A stretch of 64,000 nucleotides of DNA from Anaerolineales bacterium (GCA_015075185.1 JABTUW010000001.1:1302001-1366000); one strand, 5' to 3'. Shown: positions 35,922 through 44,889, counted from the first letter of the stretch. Notes: a model not told the origin generated them from the letters alone. Numbers and translations: made by a program.

Positions 35922-36212
35922 TTATTCCAGTATTGCCCGTACTTTAAAGTAACCGTCTTCGGCTTCCGGGGCGTTGAAGAGGACCTCTTCATTAGAGAGG
36001 CTGAGGCCGACTTCGTCGGGCCGCATGATGTTGTTCAGGGGCAGAGCGCTGGCGGTGGGCGGGATGCCGCGAGTATCAACCTGTTGCAGCATTTCGGCGT
36101 AATCCAAAATTGCCGAGAGCTGTTCTTGAAAAGTAACTTTTTCGGCCTCGGTCAGGGTCAATTTAGCCAGTTCGGCAATCGTTTCGACTTCGGCCAGGCT
36201 GAGTTTGCTCAT
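35922..36212 (-). CDS. gatC: Amidotransferase subunit C
   Basis: Start at ATG 36212 ([11 protein letters not shown]) behind AAGGA; the longer frame upstream overlaps the aminotransferase gene. The 96-residue protein has the GatC pattern: a helix [29 protein letters not shown] and the stretch [16 protein letters not shown] that wraps around GatA. It lies 10 bases after the aminotransferase gene. Confidence 0.93.
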   Translation of the reverse strand: MSKLSLAEVETIAELAKLTLTEAEKVTFQEQLSAILDYAEMLQQVDTRGIPPTASALPLNNIMRPDEVGLSLSNEEVLFNAPEAEDGYFKVRAILE

Positions 36213-36222
36213 AGAAATGTCC

Positions 36223-37494
36223 TTATGTGAGTGCCGCCGCCACGGCCTTTTCAAACTTCTCCAGGCCCTCATTAATTTGAGCCTCGCTGGCAATCAGGGG
36301 CGGAATCCAACGGATGACGTTGCCGTACATGCCGCAGGTCAGCAGCAGCAGGCGGCCGTCCTGCATGGCGTGGGCAGCGACCTTTTTAGTCAAGCCGTCG
36401 TCGGGCTGGCCGGTGGCGGGGTTGGTAAACTCACAGCCGACCATCAAACCCAGGCCGCGCACATCGCCCAGGGCCGGGAAACGGCTCTGGATTTCGGCCA
36501 GGCCGTCCATGAGCTGCCGACCGCGCGCCGCCGCATTTTCGATCAGCCCCTCTTCCTGAATAACTTTGATCGTCGCTTCCGCCGCGGCGCAACCCATTAT
36601 GTTACCGCCATAGGTACCGCCGTGGCTGCCGACCTGCCACCTGCTCATGATTTCGCGGCTGGCGGCAATGGCGGAAATCGGGAAACCGCTGGCCAGGCCC
36701 TTGGCCATGACCATGATATCGGCTGTGATACCGGCGTGTTCGAGAGCAAACATTTTGCCGGTGCGGCCAAAACCTGTCTGGACCTCGTCAGCGACAAGCA
36801 GGATGCCGTGCTCGTCGCAGACACGGCGCAGCCCCTGCATAAATTGGGGCGGAGCAGGCACATAACCACCTTCGCCCAGCACCGGCTCGATGACCATCGC
36901 CGCCGTTTCCTGGGGCGCGGATTGCGTGTGTAAAATCATATCCAATTCACGCAGGGCAAACTCGCTCACTTGCTCGTCTGTCATCCGATAGCGGTAGGCA
37001 TAGGGAAAAGGAGCGACAAAGATGCCGCCGGGCAGGGGCTGGTAGTCCACCCGGTAAACGCTTTTGGCAGTGGTCATGGCCATCGCCTGGGCAGTCCGCC
37101 CGTGAAAGCCGCCTTGAAAGACAATGATGTTGGTCCGCCCGGTAACGTGGCGGGCCAGTTTGACCGCCCCTTCGATAGCTTCCGCGCCGGAATTGGAGAA
37201 GAAAAAGGTGTCCAGGTTAGGGGGCGTCACTTCACTCAAAGCGTGGCTGAGCCGGACGAGCGGTGGATTCAGGTAAATATTGATCTGGGCGTGGATTATT
37301 TTGGCCGCCTGCTCCTGAATCGCCTTGACCACGGCCGGATGGCTGTGACCGGTATTGGTGACGCCAATGCCGCTGGTAAAATCGAGGTACTGCTCGCCGT
37401 CCGTCGTATAAACGTGACATCCTTCTCCCCGCTCAATCATTAAATGGGTAATCCGGCTCCACACGGGTGAGATATGAGATAGATCCGATAGCAT
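36223..37494 (-). CDS. gabT: Class III PLP aminotransferase, GabT/ornithine type
   Basis: A 423-residue PLP enzyme. The PLP Lys is K265 in VMAKGLASGFPIS, the pyridine-binding Asp is D236 in LLVADEVQTGFGRTG, and the aromatic/Ser segment SNSGAEAIEGAVKLARH binds the phosphate. The best fit is 4-aminobutyrate aminotransferase, but acetylornithine and other omega-transaminases are close, so the substrate is not certain. It heads the gabT-gatC-gatA operon on the minus strand. A hairpin repeat (37558-37601) lies in its upstream gap. Confidence 0.88.
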   Translation of the reverse strand: MLSDLSHISPVWSRITHLMIERGEGCHVYTTDGEQYLDFTSGIGVTNTGHSHPAVVKAIQEQAAKIIHAQINIYLNPPLVRLSHALSEVTPPNLDTFFFSNSGAEAIEGAVKLARHVTGRTNIIVFQGGFHGRTAQAMAMTTAKSVYRVDYQPLPGGIFVAPFPYAYRYRMTDEQVSEFALRELDMILHTQSAPQETAAMVIEPVLGEGGYVPAPPQFMQGLRRVCDEHGILLVADEVQTGFGRTGKMFALEHAGITADIMVMAKGLASGFPISAIAASREIMSRWQVGSHGGTYGGNIMGCAAAEATIKVIQEEGLIENAAARGRQLMDGLAEIQSRFPALGDVRGLGLMVGCEFTNPATGQPDDGLTKKVAAHAMQDGRLLLLTCGMYGNVIRWIPPLIASEAQINEGLEKFEKAVAAALT

Positions 37495-37557
37495 CAGAGT
37501 TGGCTCCTTTTAGTAATATTCGAGAATTGCGCAGTTATGAATAATGGTCGGAAATAT

Positions 37558-37601
37558 GGAAGGCTGGAAAATCTTTCACTCCTCCAACCTTCCAGGCTTC
37601 C
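37558..37601. repeat. Hairpin repeat upstream of the aminotransferase gene
   Basis: GGAAGGCTGGAA and TTCCAGGCTTCC pair with one mismatch over a 20-base loop. It lies in the 274-base gap between the broken helicase gene and the aminotransferase. Apart from it I see nothing clear in that gap. Confidence 0.5.
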
Positions 37602-37768
37602 AAAGGTCTTCAATTTCCAAAGGGCGTACGTCTAAACTCGAATGTTCTTTAAATGTTGGGACAAGGATCGTAGTTTGGCAGGAGAGGCAATAGACTCTAG
37701 ATCATTGTAAACGGAGGGAGTATAGCATACTCCGGCCAAAGCTGCCAAAAGTATCAGATTGGGCTGTT

Positions 37769-38980
37769 TCAGGAGAGCGCTGCTAATATCGCTAACGTCT
37801 CCGGCTTGCCGCCGCGACCCTCTTCGCCGCCGGGGCCGACACAGGAGGGGCAGCCATCGGCGCAGGGACAGGCGGCGACCAGCTCGTGGGCATGCGCGAT
37901 GAGCTGGTCGTGCAGCTCAAACAGCCGCTCGCTGAAGCCGATGCCGCCGGGAATGACCTCGTAGATGACGACAGTGGGTTGCCCATTCGTTAGGGGTGAT
38001 TTAGGATCGTGATGGACGGCCACGTCATTGCGGTCGCACATCAAAAACAGAGGGGCCAGGTGGCCGAGGGCAAAGGCCAGCCCGGCCAGGCCGCTGCGAA
38101 CGCGCACGGCGGTTTCGGCGCGGCGGTGGCACGGGTGGCAGAGGGTGATCAGGTTCGCCAGTTGGTTGGCCTGTTCATAAGAGGCAAAGGTGCGGAAGGG
38201 AATTTTGTGGTGGACGTCATGTTCCCGACCCTGCTCGGGCGCGCCGCACATCTGGCAGCGATACCCATCGCGGGCGCGGGCCAGCCGGCGCTGTTTGGAC
38301 CAGTTGGGGCCGTAATTATTGGGATCATTGCTCCACAAGCCCAGCGCCCGCAGCTCCTCGACGGTTGTCTCGGCCAGGGCCAGCCAATAGCCGCTTGTAT
38401 GCAGTTCGGTAGGCGGCAGCGTAACCTCGCCTTCGCCGAGCCGCTCCTGGCTGAACCAGCGCAGTTGCTGATAGCCGACCACCTGGGTCGTCACCAGGAT
38501 GTCGCCAGTGGCTTTGGTCGCCCCGCGGACTTCTGCTTCGCTCGTCGTGGCGATCAATTGCACCGTCGTCTCCCGTTTGGGTTCGGTATAATAATCAGCC
38601 TGTGACGGATGCAGGCGAGCCAGATTTTGGTCGAGATCCAACGCTTCGACCCGGTAAGTCTGGCCTTCGTGCAGATAGATCGCCTGCGGGTGGACCATCC
38701 AGGGGGCGCTGGCCTCGTCTACCTCGCCGATGGTCTGCCAGCCATCTTCCCCCTCTACTTGCAGCAAGACCCGGTCGGGCGAGGCGCTCCGCAGGGAGAC
38801 TCGCTCTGCCGGGTACTGGTCGGCCATCCAGAAGAAGGTCTGGCCGGAAAGATGCAGCTCGCCGGCCTCGCGCAAAAATTGCAGGAACTCGCTCACTTGT
38901 TCCGGAACAACACGGCCAAAGCCATGGCCTTGCCGGAAAGGCAGTTCAAAGGCAGCGCAGCGCAGGTGTTGGAGCAGCAC
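37769..38980 (-). pseudogene. Helicase C-terminal part with HNH and DUF1998 domains
   Basis: Open from a GTG at 38980, this encodes the last 403 residues of the helicase that begins at 40338. The segment from QHLRCAAFELPF continues the helicase; then RRLARARDGYRCQMCGAPEQ and DVHHKIPFRTF, with NLITLCHPCHRRAE, form an HNH nuclease domain with two Cys pairs and the expected His residues. It ends with the DUF1998-type Cys cluster CPCADGCPSCVGPGG. Three frameshifts between 39024 and 39208 cut it off from the N-terminal part; without them the two parts form one protein. They may be assembly errors. Confidence 0.8.
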
Positions 38981-39308
38981 GAGCAGGTTGTCAGGGTTGA
39001 TGAGGGCCTGTTCCGGCGAGCGCTCAAAAAGTAATCAGGATGGTGGGCCAGAAACTGGTCCAGCGGATTGGCCGAGGTAATCAGAACCGCCAACGATGCC
39101 TCGCTCTGCCGGCCGGCCCGGCCTGCCCTGCCAGGTTCCGGCAATCGTGCCCGGATAGCCGGCCAGCACTGCGGCTCCTAACCCGCCGATGTCAATGCCC
39201 AATTCAATGCGGTGGTCGCAACGACCGCCTGCACCCGGCCCTCGCGCAGCCCCCGCTCGATCTCGCGCCGCTGGCGCGGCAGGTAGCCGCTGCGGTAGGC
39301 CCTCACTT

Positions 39309-39407
39309 GGAAGGATGAGGGATGAACCCCCTGCCGGGGGCAGGTGATGAAGGATGAAAGGTTTTCTCTTTCTTCATCCTTTCGCCTTCCGCCTTCATCC
39401 TTTAAAT
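39309..39407. repeat. In-frame repeat insertion in the helicase, second
   Basis: About 100 bases rich in GGATGA and CATCC units and a GCC(C)CC hairpin (CCCCCTGCC/GGCAGGGGG-like) are translated on the minus strand as a charged stretch ([13 protein letters not shown]) and more. Helicases of this family lack about 30 residues here, so it looks inserted. Confidence 0.55.
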
Positions 39408-39930
39408 GTTTCAGCATCATCTCCACCGACCGCCGCGCCCGGCCAAAGACGATGGTCTGAACATTGTGGGCCAATAATTCTTGAGTCAAGCGGACTGTCT
39501 CGTGCTGCGTGCTCCGCCGCAAGCCCAGCTCGTGGTCCACAATAGGCGGATTATAGATGAGGAAATGTTTGGCTCCTCTGGTGGCCCCGTCGTTATCCAC
39601 CAGAGTCACCGGCGCTTCGATGAGGCGTTCGGCCAGTTCGCCGGGGTTGGCGATGGTCGCCGAGGTCAGGATGAATTGGGGCGCTGCCCCGTAAAAAAGG
39701 GCGACCCGCTGCAAACGACGCAGGACATTGGCCACGTGCGAGCCAAAGATGCCGCGATAGATGTGCATCTCATCAATGACGACAAAACGCAGGCGGCGAA
39801 AAAAATCGGCCCAGCGGGTGTGGTGGGGTAGAATGCCGGCGTGCAGCATGTCGGGGTTGGTGATAACCAGGCGGGCATGCTGCCGGATCGCGGGACGGGC
39901 CGAGGTTGGGGTGTCGCCGTCGTAGGTGGA

Positions 39931-39964
39931 AACGTTGAACGTTGAACGTTCAATGTTCAATGTT
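39931..39964. repeat. In-frame palindrome in the helicase, first
   Basis: AACGTTGAACGTTGAAC and GTTCAATGTTCAATGTT are inverted repeats with two mismatches and no loop. They are translated on the minus strand as LNIERSTFNV within the helicase. Confidence 0.8.
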
Positions 39965-40366
39965 GAAACGATTTGGCGCACTGCCTCGGCCTGATCCTGG
40001 GCCAAAGCCTTGGTGGGGAAGAGGTAGAGGGCGCGGGCGTCAGAGTCGCGGAGTAAATGGTCAAGGATGGGCAGGTTGTAGCAGAGGCTTTTGCCGCTGG
40101 CCGTGCCGGTGACGATGACGGGATGCCGGCCGGCCTGGAGGTGCTCCCAGGCAGCGGCCTGGTGGGTGTAGAGCGCTTCGATTCCGCGCGCGTGCAAGGC
40201 TGCGGCCAGGGCAGGATGGAGATCAGCCGGCAAGGAGGCGAACTCGCCGGGCCAGGCCGGAAAGGTTCTCCAGGCGGCGACGTTGCCGGCAATGCTGGGA
40301 GTGTCGCGCCAGACACTCAAAAGAGTAGAAAGAGACAAGCGTTTTTACCTTTTGTTTTGAGGAAAC

Positions 40367-40390
40367 GCAAAAGCTTAGCTTTTGCACTCC
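40367..40390 (-). repeat. Hairpin repeat, second copy of the 5869 element
   Basis: The minus strand carries the same 24 bases as 5869-5892: GGAGTG followed by the GCAAAAGCT/AGCTTTTGC hairpin. It lies between the Nudix gene and the helicase gene, where the hairpin could end transcription. Only the left hairpin of the double element is present here. Confidence 0.75.
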
Positions 40391-40816
40391 TCAGCCATAT
40401 TTAGCCAGGTAACTCCGCACATCCTCCACCGTAACCGCCGAGAGCGGTTCGGGCAGCGCGGCCAGGGAAAACCAGCCGATGGTGGTGCATTTGGTTGGCT
40501 CGACGATGCGGGGTGTGCCTCTGACCACGCGGGCGATAAACGTCGGCGAGACCCAGTGCTGGCGCTCCTCCGGCAGGATGTGGTCGGCGACGTGCAGCAG
40601 TTCGACCACCTCGATCTCCAGTTCATACTCTTCGCGGAATTCACGGGTAATCGCCGCCACCAGCGTTTCGCCGTATTCGACACTGCCGCCGGGAAATTCC
40701 CAGAAGCCCCGTTCATTTTTAGACTCCGGCCCTCGCTGCGAGAGAAAGACCTTCCCGTCAGCATTGAAGACCATCGCGCCGACACCGACGCCGATGTAAT
40801 CGCGCCCGGCTATCAT
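40391..40816 (-). CDS. Nudix hydrolase
   Basis: I chose the ATG at 40816 (MIAGRDYIGVGVG), 10 bases from AAGGAG; the ATG at 40825 has only one base of spacing. The 141-residue protein has the Nudix box GSVEYGETLVAAITREFREEY, near-complete, with Tyr replacing the last Gly. It should cleave a nucleoside diphosphate linked to another group; substrate unknown. Co-transcribed with the DinB-like gene upstream. Confidence 0.9.
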   Translation of the reverse strand: MIAGRDYIGVGVGAMVFNADGKVFLSQRGPESKNERGFWEFPGGSVEYGETLVAAITREFREEYELEIEVVELLHVADHILPEERQHWVSPTFIARVVRGTPRIVEPTKCTTIGWFSLAALPEPLSAVTVEDVRSYLAKYG

Positions 40817-40844
40817 TCGCTGCATTCTCCTTGCGGTTTAACCT

Positions 40845-41321
40845 TTAAACCCAGGTGTTCATGACCTGTCGCAAAATGGCGAACTCGCCGATGTGGTAGG
40901 AGTTGTGGTTGGCGACGACCATGATTTCCCGGAAAATGGTGTAGGGCATGCCCTGGGGCAGGGGAGCAAAGAGATCGGTCTCAGGATGGGTGACGATGTC
41001 TTTCAGGGCTTTGAGGTCGGCTCGAAAGGCGGCAATGGTTTGCTGCCATTGGGCGGCATCGGCCTGTGCCTCGGCTGGAGGCCAGTAACCGGCGGGCCAA
41101 TCGGGCGAAATGTGAGCGGGATTGCGGATGAATTCTAGAATGTCCCACTGGGCGAGGCGGATATGCTCAAGCAGATGCCAGGGAGTATAGGGAACGTTGG
41201 GTGGTTTACGATTAATGGCGTCCAATGGAAACTCGGCCACGGCAGCCTCAAAGGTCATATGGGCGTGGCCCCCATGAAGCAAGGCCAATAATTGCTCGCG
41301 CATAATCTGCTCAGAATCCAT
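40845..41321 (-). CDS. DinB-family protein
   Basis: A 158-residue helical protein matching the DinB/YfiT superfamily. The three metal-binding His are present: in HLLEHIRLAQWD near 49-60, and NHNSYHIGEFAIL near 138-150. DinB proteins bind metal and are often bacillithiol- or mycothiol-dependent; the function is unknown. RBS GGAGGTT precedes the ATG. It lies just upstream of the Nudix gene on the same strand, with a gap of 28 bases. Confidence 0.88.
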   Translation of the reverse strand: MDSEQIMREQLLALLHGGHAHMTFEAAVAEFPLDAINRKPPNVPYTPWHLLEHIRLAQWDILEFIRNPAHISPDWPAGYWPPAEAQADAAQWQQTIAAFRADLKALKDIVTHPETDLFAPLPQGMPYTIFREIMVVANHNSYHIGEFAILRQVMNTWV

Positions 41322-41413
41322 CGTTCAACCTCCTTTCCATTTTCAAATTCTTTGGTCAGGCAGATTATACTCTAGTCCTGGCCCTGCGCAATGTCAAACG
41401 AACAGGCGTTCGT

Positions 41414-41740
41414 TTACTCCTGATTTTGCCGCTGCTTCACGGCTAACTCAAATGATTGCCGGAACAGGTCAATGGCCCGCTCGACATCGGCCGGTTCGCG
41501 CAGATAAAAACTGATCCAGCCGCTGTCGGGGAGGATGTGATGCGGCTCGGCTCGCCCGGCGGCGACGATTTCATCCCGCACCTTTTTGGGAAAGGGGATG
41601 TCTACCAGATAGTCGCCGTGGATGTGACCGATTTCTCGCCGGCCCAGGCGGTACTCGGTGCCGCCAAAGCGGTGGAGGTGAGCGGTGACACCTTCCCAGG
41701 CTAACACTGCTTGCTTAATCTGTTCTCTCGCCCCCTGCAT
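41414..41740 (-). CDS. DUF5519 (luciferase-domain-like) protein
   Basis: I chose the ATG at 41740 (MQGAREQIKQAV), behind AAGGA; the longer frame adds 17 residues without a site. The 108-residue protein matches DUF5519: HRFGGTEYRLGRREIGHIHG, then VDIPFPKKVRDEIVAAGRAEPHHILPDSGW and ISFYLRE. The family is of unknown function despite the luciferase name, which is borrowed from proteins that carry it. Not linked to the DinB or methyltransferase genes by short spacing. Confidence 0.82.
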   Translation of the reverse strand: MQGAREQIKQAVLAWEGVTAHLHRFGGTEYRLGRREIGHIHGDYLVDIPFPKKVRDEIVAAGRAEPHHILPDSGWISFYLREPADVERAIDLFRQSFELAVKQRQNQE

Positions 41741-41873
41741 GGGTGAATCCTTTCTAAGCAGTGAGACTGCTTGATCTCTGGCGAAGCGCATTAAAGAGTA
41801 AAACCCATTGCCCAGCGATAATAGTCACGCTTTAAATTTGTTCGTGATAGGAGGTTATTTTTCACTGATGCAG

Positions 41874-42404
41874 CTACCAGCTCACCGCCGCGTAAATCTC
41901 CCCCAAAAAGCGGCTGGGTACGGTCGCCAGGAGTTGAGTCTGGGCAAAACCACTTTCACGGGCCAATTTCGCCCAGCTTTGATAAGAAAGTGGGTGCGGG
42001 ACCCAGGTATTCCCCTGATCCACATTGTACTCGATCAAAATGAAGCGCCCTCCAGGACGGAGATAGCTCTTAAGCTGTTGAATGACTCGCCCCTGCGCAG
42101 CGTATTTTTGAAAATGAAGCGCATTGGCCAGCACGATGCCATCCAACGGGGGCAGCTTGAGTGGCTGGGTAAAATCGGCTACCAGGTAATGAACCAACGC
42201 CTGTGGAAACTGGGCCTGCATCGTTCGCTCCTGGGCGCGTAGCGCTCCCCGGTCCCGATCCACTGAGTAGATTTGGCCACCCGGTCCCAGCAGCTCAGCC
42301 AGGGCCAGGGTGAACGCGCCCGTGCCTGAGCCAAAATCAGCCCACACTCCGCCGCCACTGGACACTCCTCGGCGCAGCAAGTTGACGTGATCGGTGTGGT
42401 TCAT
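41874..42404 (-). CDS. Class I SAM-dependent methyltransferase
   Basis: I chose the ATG at 42404, which overlaps the upstream stop (ATGA). The 176-residue protein has motif I VWADFGSGTGAFTLALA, motif II YSVDRD, and IVLANALHF, RPGGRFILIEYN as later strands. It is a compact Rossmann-fold methyltransferase, substrate unknown. Coupled to the PPOX-like gene before it. Confidence 0.88.
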   Translation of the reverse strand: MNHTDHVNLLRRGVSSGGGVWADFGSGTGAFTLALAELLGPGGQIYSVDRDRGALRAQERTMQAQFPQALVHYLVADFTQPLKLPPLDGIVLANALHFQKYAAQGRVIQQLKSYLRPGGRFILIEYNVDQGNTWVPHPLSYQSWAKLARESGFAQTQLLATVPSRFLGEIYAAVSW

Positions 42405-42811
42405 GCCTGCGTCCAAATAATTTTCTTCGGCGTAAATTTGCCGTCCTGGTAGTCTTCACGCGCCTCGATGCCAAAACTCCACGATACGGTCGGGGTGATG
42501 GCCAAATACTCTTTGTGCCCAAACCGCCCGGCCCGCTCCACAATTTCTGCCAGGCCATGCACTTTGATTTGGCGCGGCTTCCAGGGCTGCACTGATTCCA
42601 GATCGTCAATGATGAGCGCTACCTTTTGATTGCCAGCGGCCACATTTTTATATTTGCGGCTGGCCGGCAGGGCAATGCCGCCGATGTAAAAGCGTTTCCC
42701 ATCAAACTCAAAACCGACGGCGTCAACCGTAGGCTGGCCCTGACCCGAAACGGTGGCAAGCCGGGCCAGATGTTGGCTTTTAAGATAACTCATTTCTGCT
42801 TCAGAAAACAT
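42401..42811 (-). CDS. PPOX-class flavin/F420-binding protein
   Basis: I chose the ATG at 42811, 4 bases from GGGGAG; ATG at 42814 is also possible. The 136-residue protein has a split-barrel flavin fold: LKSQHLARLATVSGQGQPTV, RKYKNVAAGNQKVALIIDD and a late VHGLAEIV. It resembles the F420- or FMN-dependent group around Rv1155. Which cofactor it uses cannot be told. Translationally coupled to the methyltransferase. Confidence 0.82.
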   Translation of the reverse strand: MFSEAEMSYLKSQHLARLATVSGQGQPTVDAVGFEFDGKRFYIGGIALPASRKYKNVAAGNQKVALIIDDLESVQPWKPRQIKVHGLAEIVERAGRFGHKEYLAITPTVSWSFGIEAREDYQDGKFTPKKIIWTQA

Positions 42812-42857
42812 CATTCTCCCCTTATTCAGACAATTTCTTACCACGACGCTGAAATTG

Positions 42858-43018
42858 TTACGGCTTGAGGTTCAGCAACGCCTGCCGCTGGTCAGGTCCA
42901 CAGGCGTCGAAACGTGCTCGTGCGTAATCAGCCACCTGCCGTTCTCTCTATTCGTCAAATACTTATTTCTTACGGAAGTAGTTACGTTAAGTTTAGCAAA
43001 AGAAGGCCGTTTCTTCAT
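42858..43018 (-). pseudogene. SnoaL/NTF2-like gene remnant
   Basis: From an ATG at 43018, the frame reads MKKRPSFAKLNVTTSVRNKY then LTNRENGRWLITHEHVSTPV. NGRWLITHEHVSTPVD is the C-terminal signature of SnoaL-like/YybH proteins. One missing base after TSGR throws the frame; restoring it gives LLNLKP and a stop at 42858-42860. Only the C-terminal third is present. Confidence 0.72.
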
Positions 43019-43148
43019 CAGGTAAAAGGCCAGGGATTGCCACCGGTCGTGGGGTCAGGGGTAAACTGTTCGGATGGACAGGTTGGAAAACGAGAATGGG
43101 GCGAGGAACAACCTTTGGCAGAGGGTGGGAGATTTGAAAGTTACTTTT

Positions 43149-43601
43149 CTAAGGACATTCTTTTTTGCCCAGCTTGCGGCAGAGAGCGCCTAACGTTTTC
43201 TGCTCTTCGGGGGTAAGACAACTCAATTCCTCCGTAATTGCAGCAACATGCTGGGGCAAGATGTGGCCGATCAAATCACGACCGGCCGGAGTGAGCGAAA
43301 CGATGATCATGCGCCGATCCTCAGGATCACGCTCTCGCTGAACCAGACCTTGTTTTTCCAGGTTATCAATTACCAGAGTGATGTTACCCCCGCTTTTAAG
43401 TAACTTGGTAGACAGTTCGCCGGGGGAGAGGGGGCCGAGGTGGTAAAGGGTTTCCAGCACGCCAAATTGACTCACCGTCAAATTCAGCATGGTTCCCCGG
43501 TGACTCAAACGAGCCATCAGGGCATCGCTGGCTCGACTCAACTTTATAAATGTATCTAAGGCCAAGATTTCTTGGTCAGTTCCGTGATAATGGGTCGGCA
43601 T
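43149..43601 (-). CDS. MarR-family transcriptional regulator
   Basis: A 150-residue winged-helix protein. The DNA-binding part is LTVSQFGVLETLYHLGPLSP, ELSTKLLKSGGNITLVIDNLEKQGLV and the wing RERDPEDRRMIIVSLTPAG with the conserved D-R-R. Ligand and targets unknown; the SnoaL remnant next to it may once have been its target. Confidence 0.92.
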   Translation of the reverse strand: MPTHYHGTDQEILALDTFIKLSRASDALMARLSHRGTMLNLTVSQFGVLETLYHLGPLSPGELSTKLLKSGGNITLVIDNLEKQGLVQRERDPEDRRMIIVSLTPAGRDLIGHILPQHVAAITEELSCLTPEEQKTLGALCRKLGKKECP

Positions 43602-43702
43602 AAATAATTTAATATCGAATGATTTAATATTGAAACAGTATCACGGCTCACTGATTTTGTCAAGAGTGGGATTAGAGGCTTGACTGAACTATACCCACTC
43701 AT

Positions 43703-43758
43703 TTGACAACTTGGTTACTTTGTTATATTCTGTAAGCGCTTACAGAAAGCGCTTACAG
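43703..43758 (+). promoter_or_regulatory. Promoter and tandem LacI-type operators
   Basis: TTGACA (43703-43708), 17 bases, then TATTCT (43726-43731) is a good promoter for the LacI gene that follows. Directly downstream, TGTAAGCGCTTACA (43731-43744) is a perfect palindrome with the central CG of LacI-family operators, and GAAAGCGCTTACAG (43745-43758) is a near copy. They overlap or follow the start site, so the regulator likely represses itself. Confidence 0.8.
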
Positions 43759-43789
43759 TTCCCTGATGTGTAGAGGCGGGGCGAGTCTC

Positions 43790-44815
43790 ATGGTCGAGCC
43801 AAAAATGCTTCTTCGTCCTACTATTGCCGATGTAGCCGGGCGGGCCGGCGTTTCCATTGCCACGGTGAGCCGGGTAATCAATCAAACCGGCCCGGTGGCT
43901 GAAGAAACCGCTGCCCAGGTTCGGGCTGCTATCGCCGAGTTGAAGTACGTCCCGCATGCTGCCGCCCGGGGTTTGGCCAGCCGCCGCACGCAGACGCTGG
44001 GGCTGTTATTACCCGGAATCAGCGACCAATTTTCGGCGGCGATGCTGCGTGGGATCGAAATGGGGGCCAGAGAGGGGGGCTATGACCTGTTAATCCACTC
44101 CACCCATAGTGAGGGCGGCTCCGGTCCTTCCTCACGCCGGCGGTTGGGCGAGCACAACACCGATGGTCTCCTGGTCTTTATTGACAGCTTGGACGAAGCC
44201 GAGCTGACCCGCCTCTATCACCTCGGTTTCCCGATGGTTTTACTGCACCGTTCTTCCCCCGCCTCGCTCCATATCCCCTGTGTTACTTTTGAAAATAAAT
44301 CCGGTTCCCGCAAACTGATTGACCACCTGATTGAAGCTCATGGCCGGCAGCGTATTGCTTTCCTAAGGGGGCCGGAGGGCAATGAAGACTCGTACTGGCG
44401 GGAGATGGGCTATCGCGAAGCCCTGGCTGCCCACAATCTGCCCTTCGACTCGGCCTTGATCGCCCTGGGCGGCTTCGATCAGGAGCAGGCCCGCAGTTCG
44501 GTCGAAACTTGGCTGGGCCAGGGAGTCGAAATTGATGCCATTTTTAGCGGCGACGACGAAGCCGGGATTGGCGCCCTGGTGGCGCTCCAGCGAGCCGGTA
44601 AACGAGTCCCCGAGGACATCGCCCTGGTTGGTTTTGACGATGTTGATGTGTCCCGTTATCTCACCCCTCCTTTGACCACTGTCCGCGCCCCAATCGAACA
44701 GGCCGGGCGCGAAGCCGCCCGGAAACTGGTCCAGCTCATTAAGAGCGGTCAAACTGCCCCGCTGGTTTTACTGCCCACCGAACTGGTCATTCGCCGCTCA
44801 TGCGGCTGTGGTTGA
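43790..44815 (+). CDS. LacI-family regulator of the sugar locus
   Basis: I chose the ATG at 43790 (MVEPKMLLRPTIADVAG) behind GGGGCGAG; an ATG at 43766 lies closer to the operators without a site. The 341-residue protein has the LacI HTH (IADVAGRAGVSIATVSRVIN) with hinge helix AARGLASRR, then the periplasmic-binding-like ligand domain and GFDDVDVSRYLTPPLTTVRAP. It heads the sugar locus and should control it, along with its own promoter. Confidence 0.93.
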   Translation: MVEPKMLLRPTIADVAGRAGVSIATVSRVINQTGPVAEETAAQVRAAIAELKYVPHAAARGLASRRTQTLGLLLPGISDQFSAAMLRGIEMGAREGGYDLLIHSTHSEGGSGPSSRRRLGEHNTDGLLVFIDSLDEAELTRLYHLGFPMVLLHRSSPASLHIPCVTFENKSGSRKLIDHLIEAHGRQRIAFLRGPEGNEDSYWREMGYREALAAHNLPFDSALIALGGFDQEQARSSVETWLGQGVEIDAIFSGDDEAGIGALVALQRAGKRVPEDIALVGFDDVDVSRYLTPPLTTVRAPIEQAGREAARKLVQLIKSGQTAPLVLLPTELVIRRSCGCG

Positions 44816-44889
44816 AGCTATCGTTGCCTGCGAAAGGAGGTGATCATTACGACCGCGGACCCTTGACCGCTGACCGCCGATCAGCCCAA

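Larger units (their letters stand above)
39178..40338 (-). pseudogene. DEAH helicase N-terminal part (frameshifted)
   Basis: 386 residues of an SF2 helicase related to YprA/Hrq1. Q-motif region ALYTHQAAAWE, Walker A TGTASGKS, Walker B VVIDEMHIY (a DEMH box), and motif III LTSATI are in order. It ends in [12 protein letters not shown] and a stop; restoring one lost G at about 39204-39208 gives the expected [10 protein letters not shown] of motif V. Two palindromic stretches are translated in frame: at about 125-136 (39931-39964) and 310-343 (39309-39407). Gene broken or misassembled. Confidence 0.85.
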
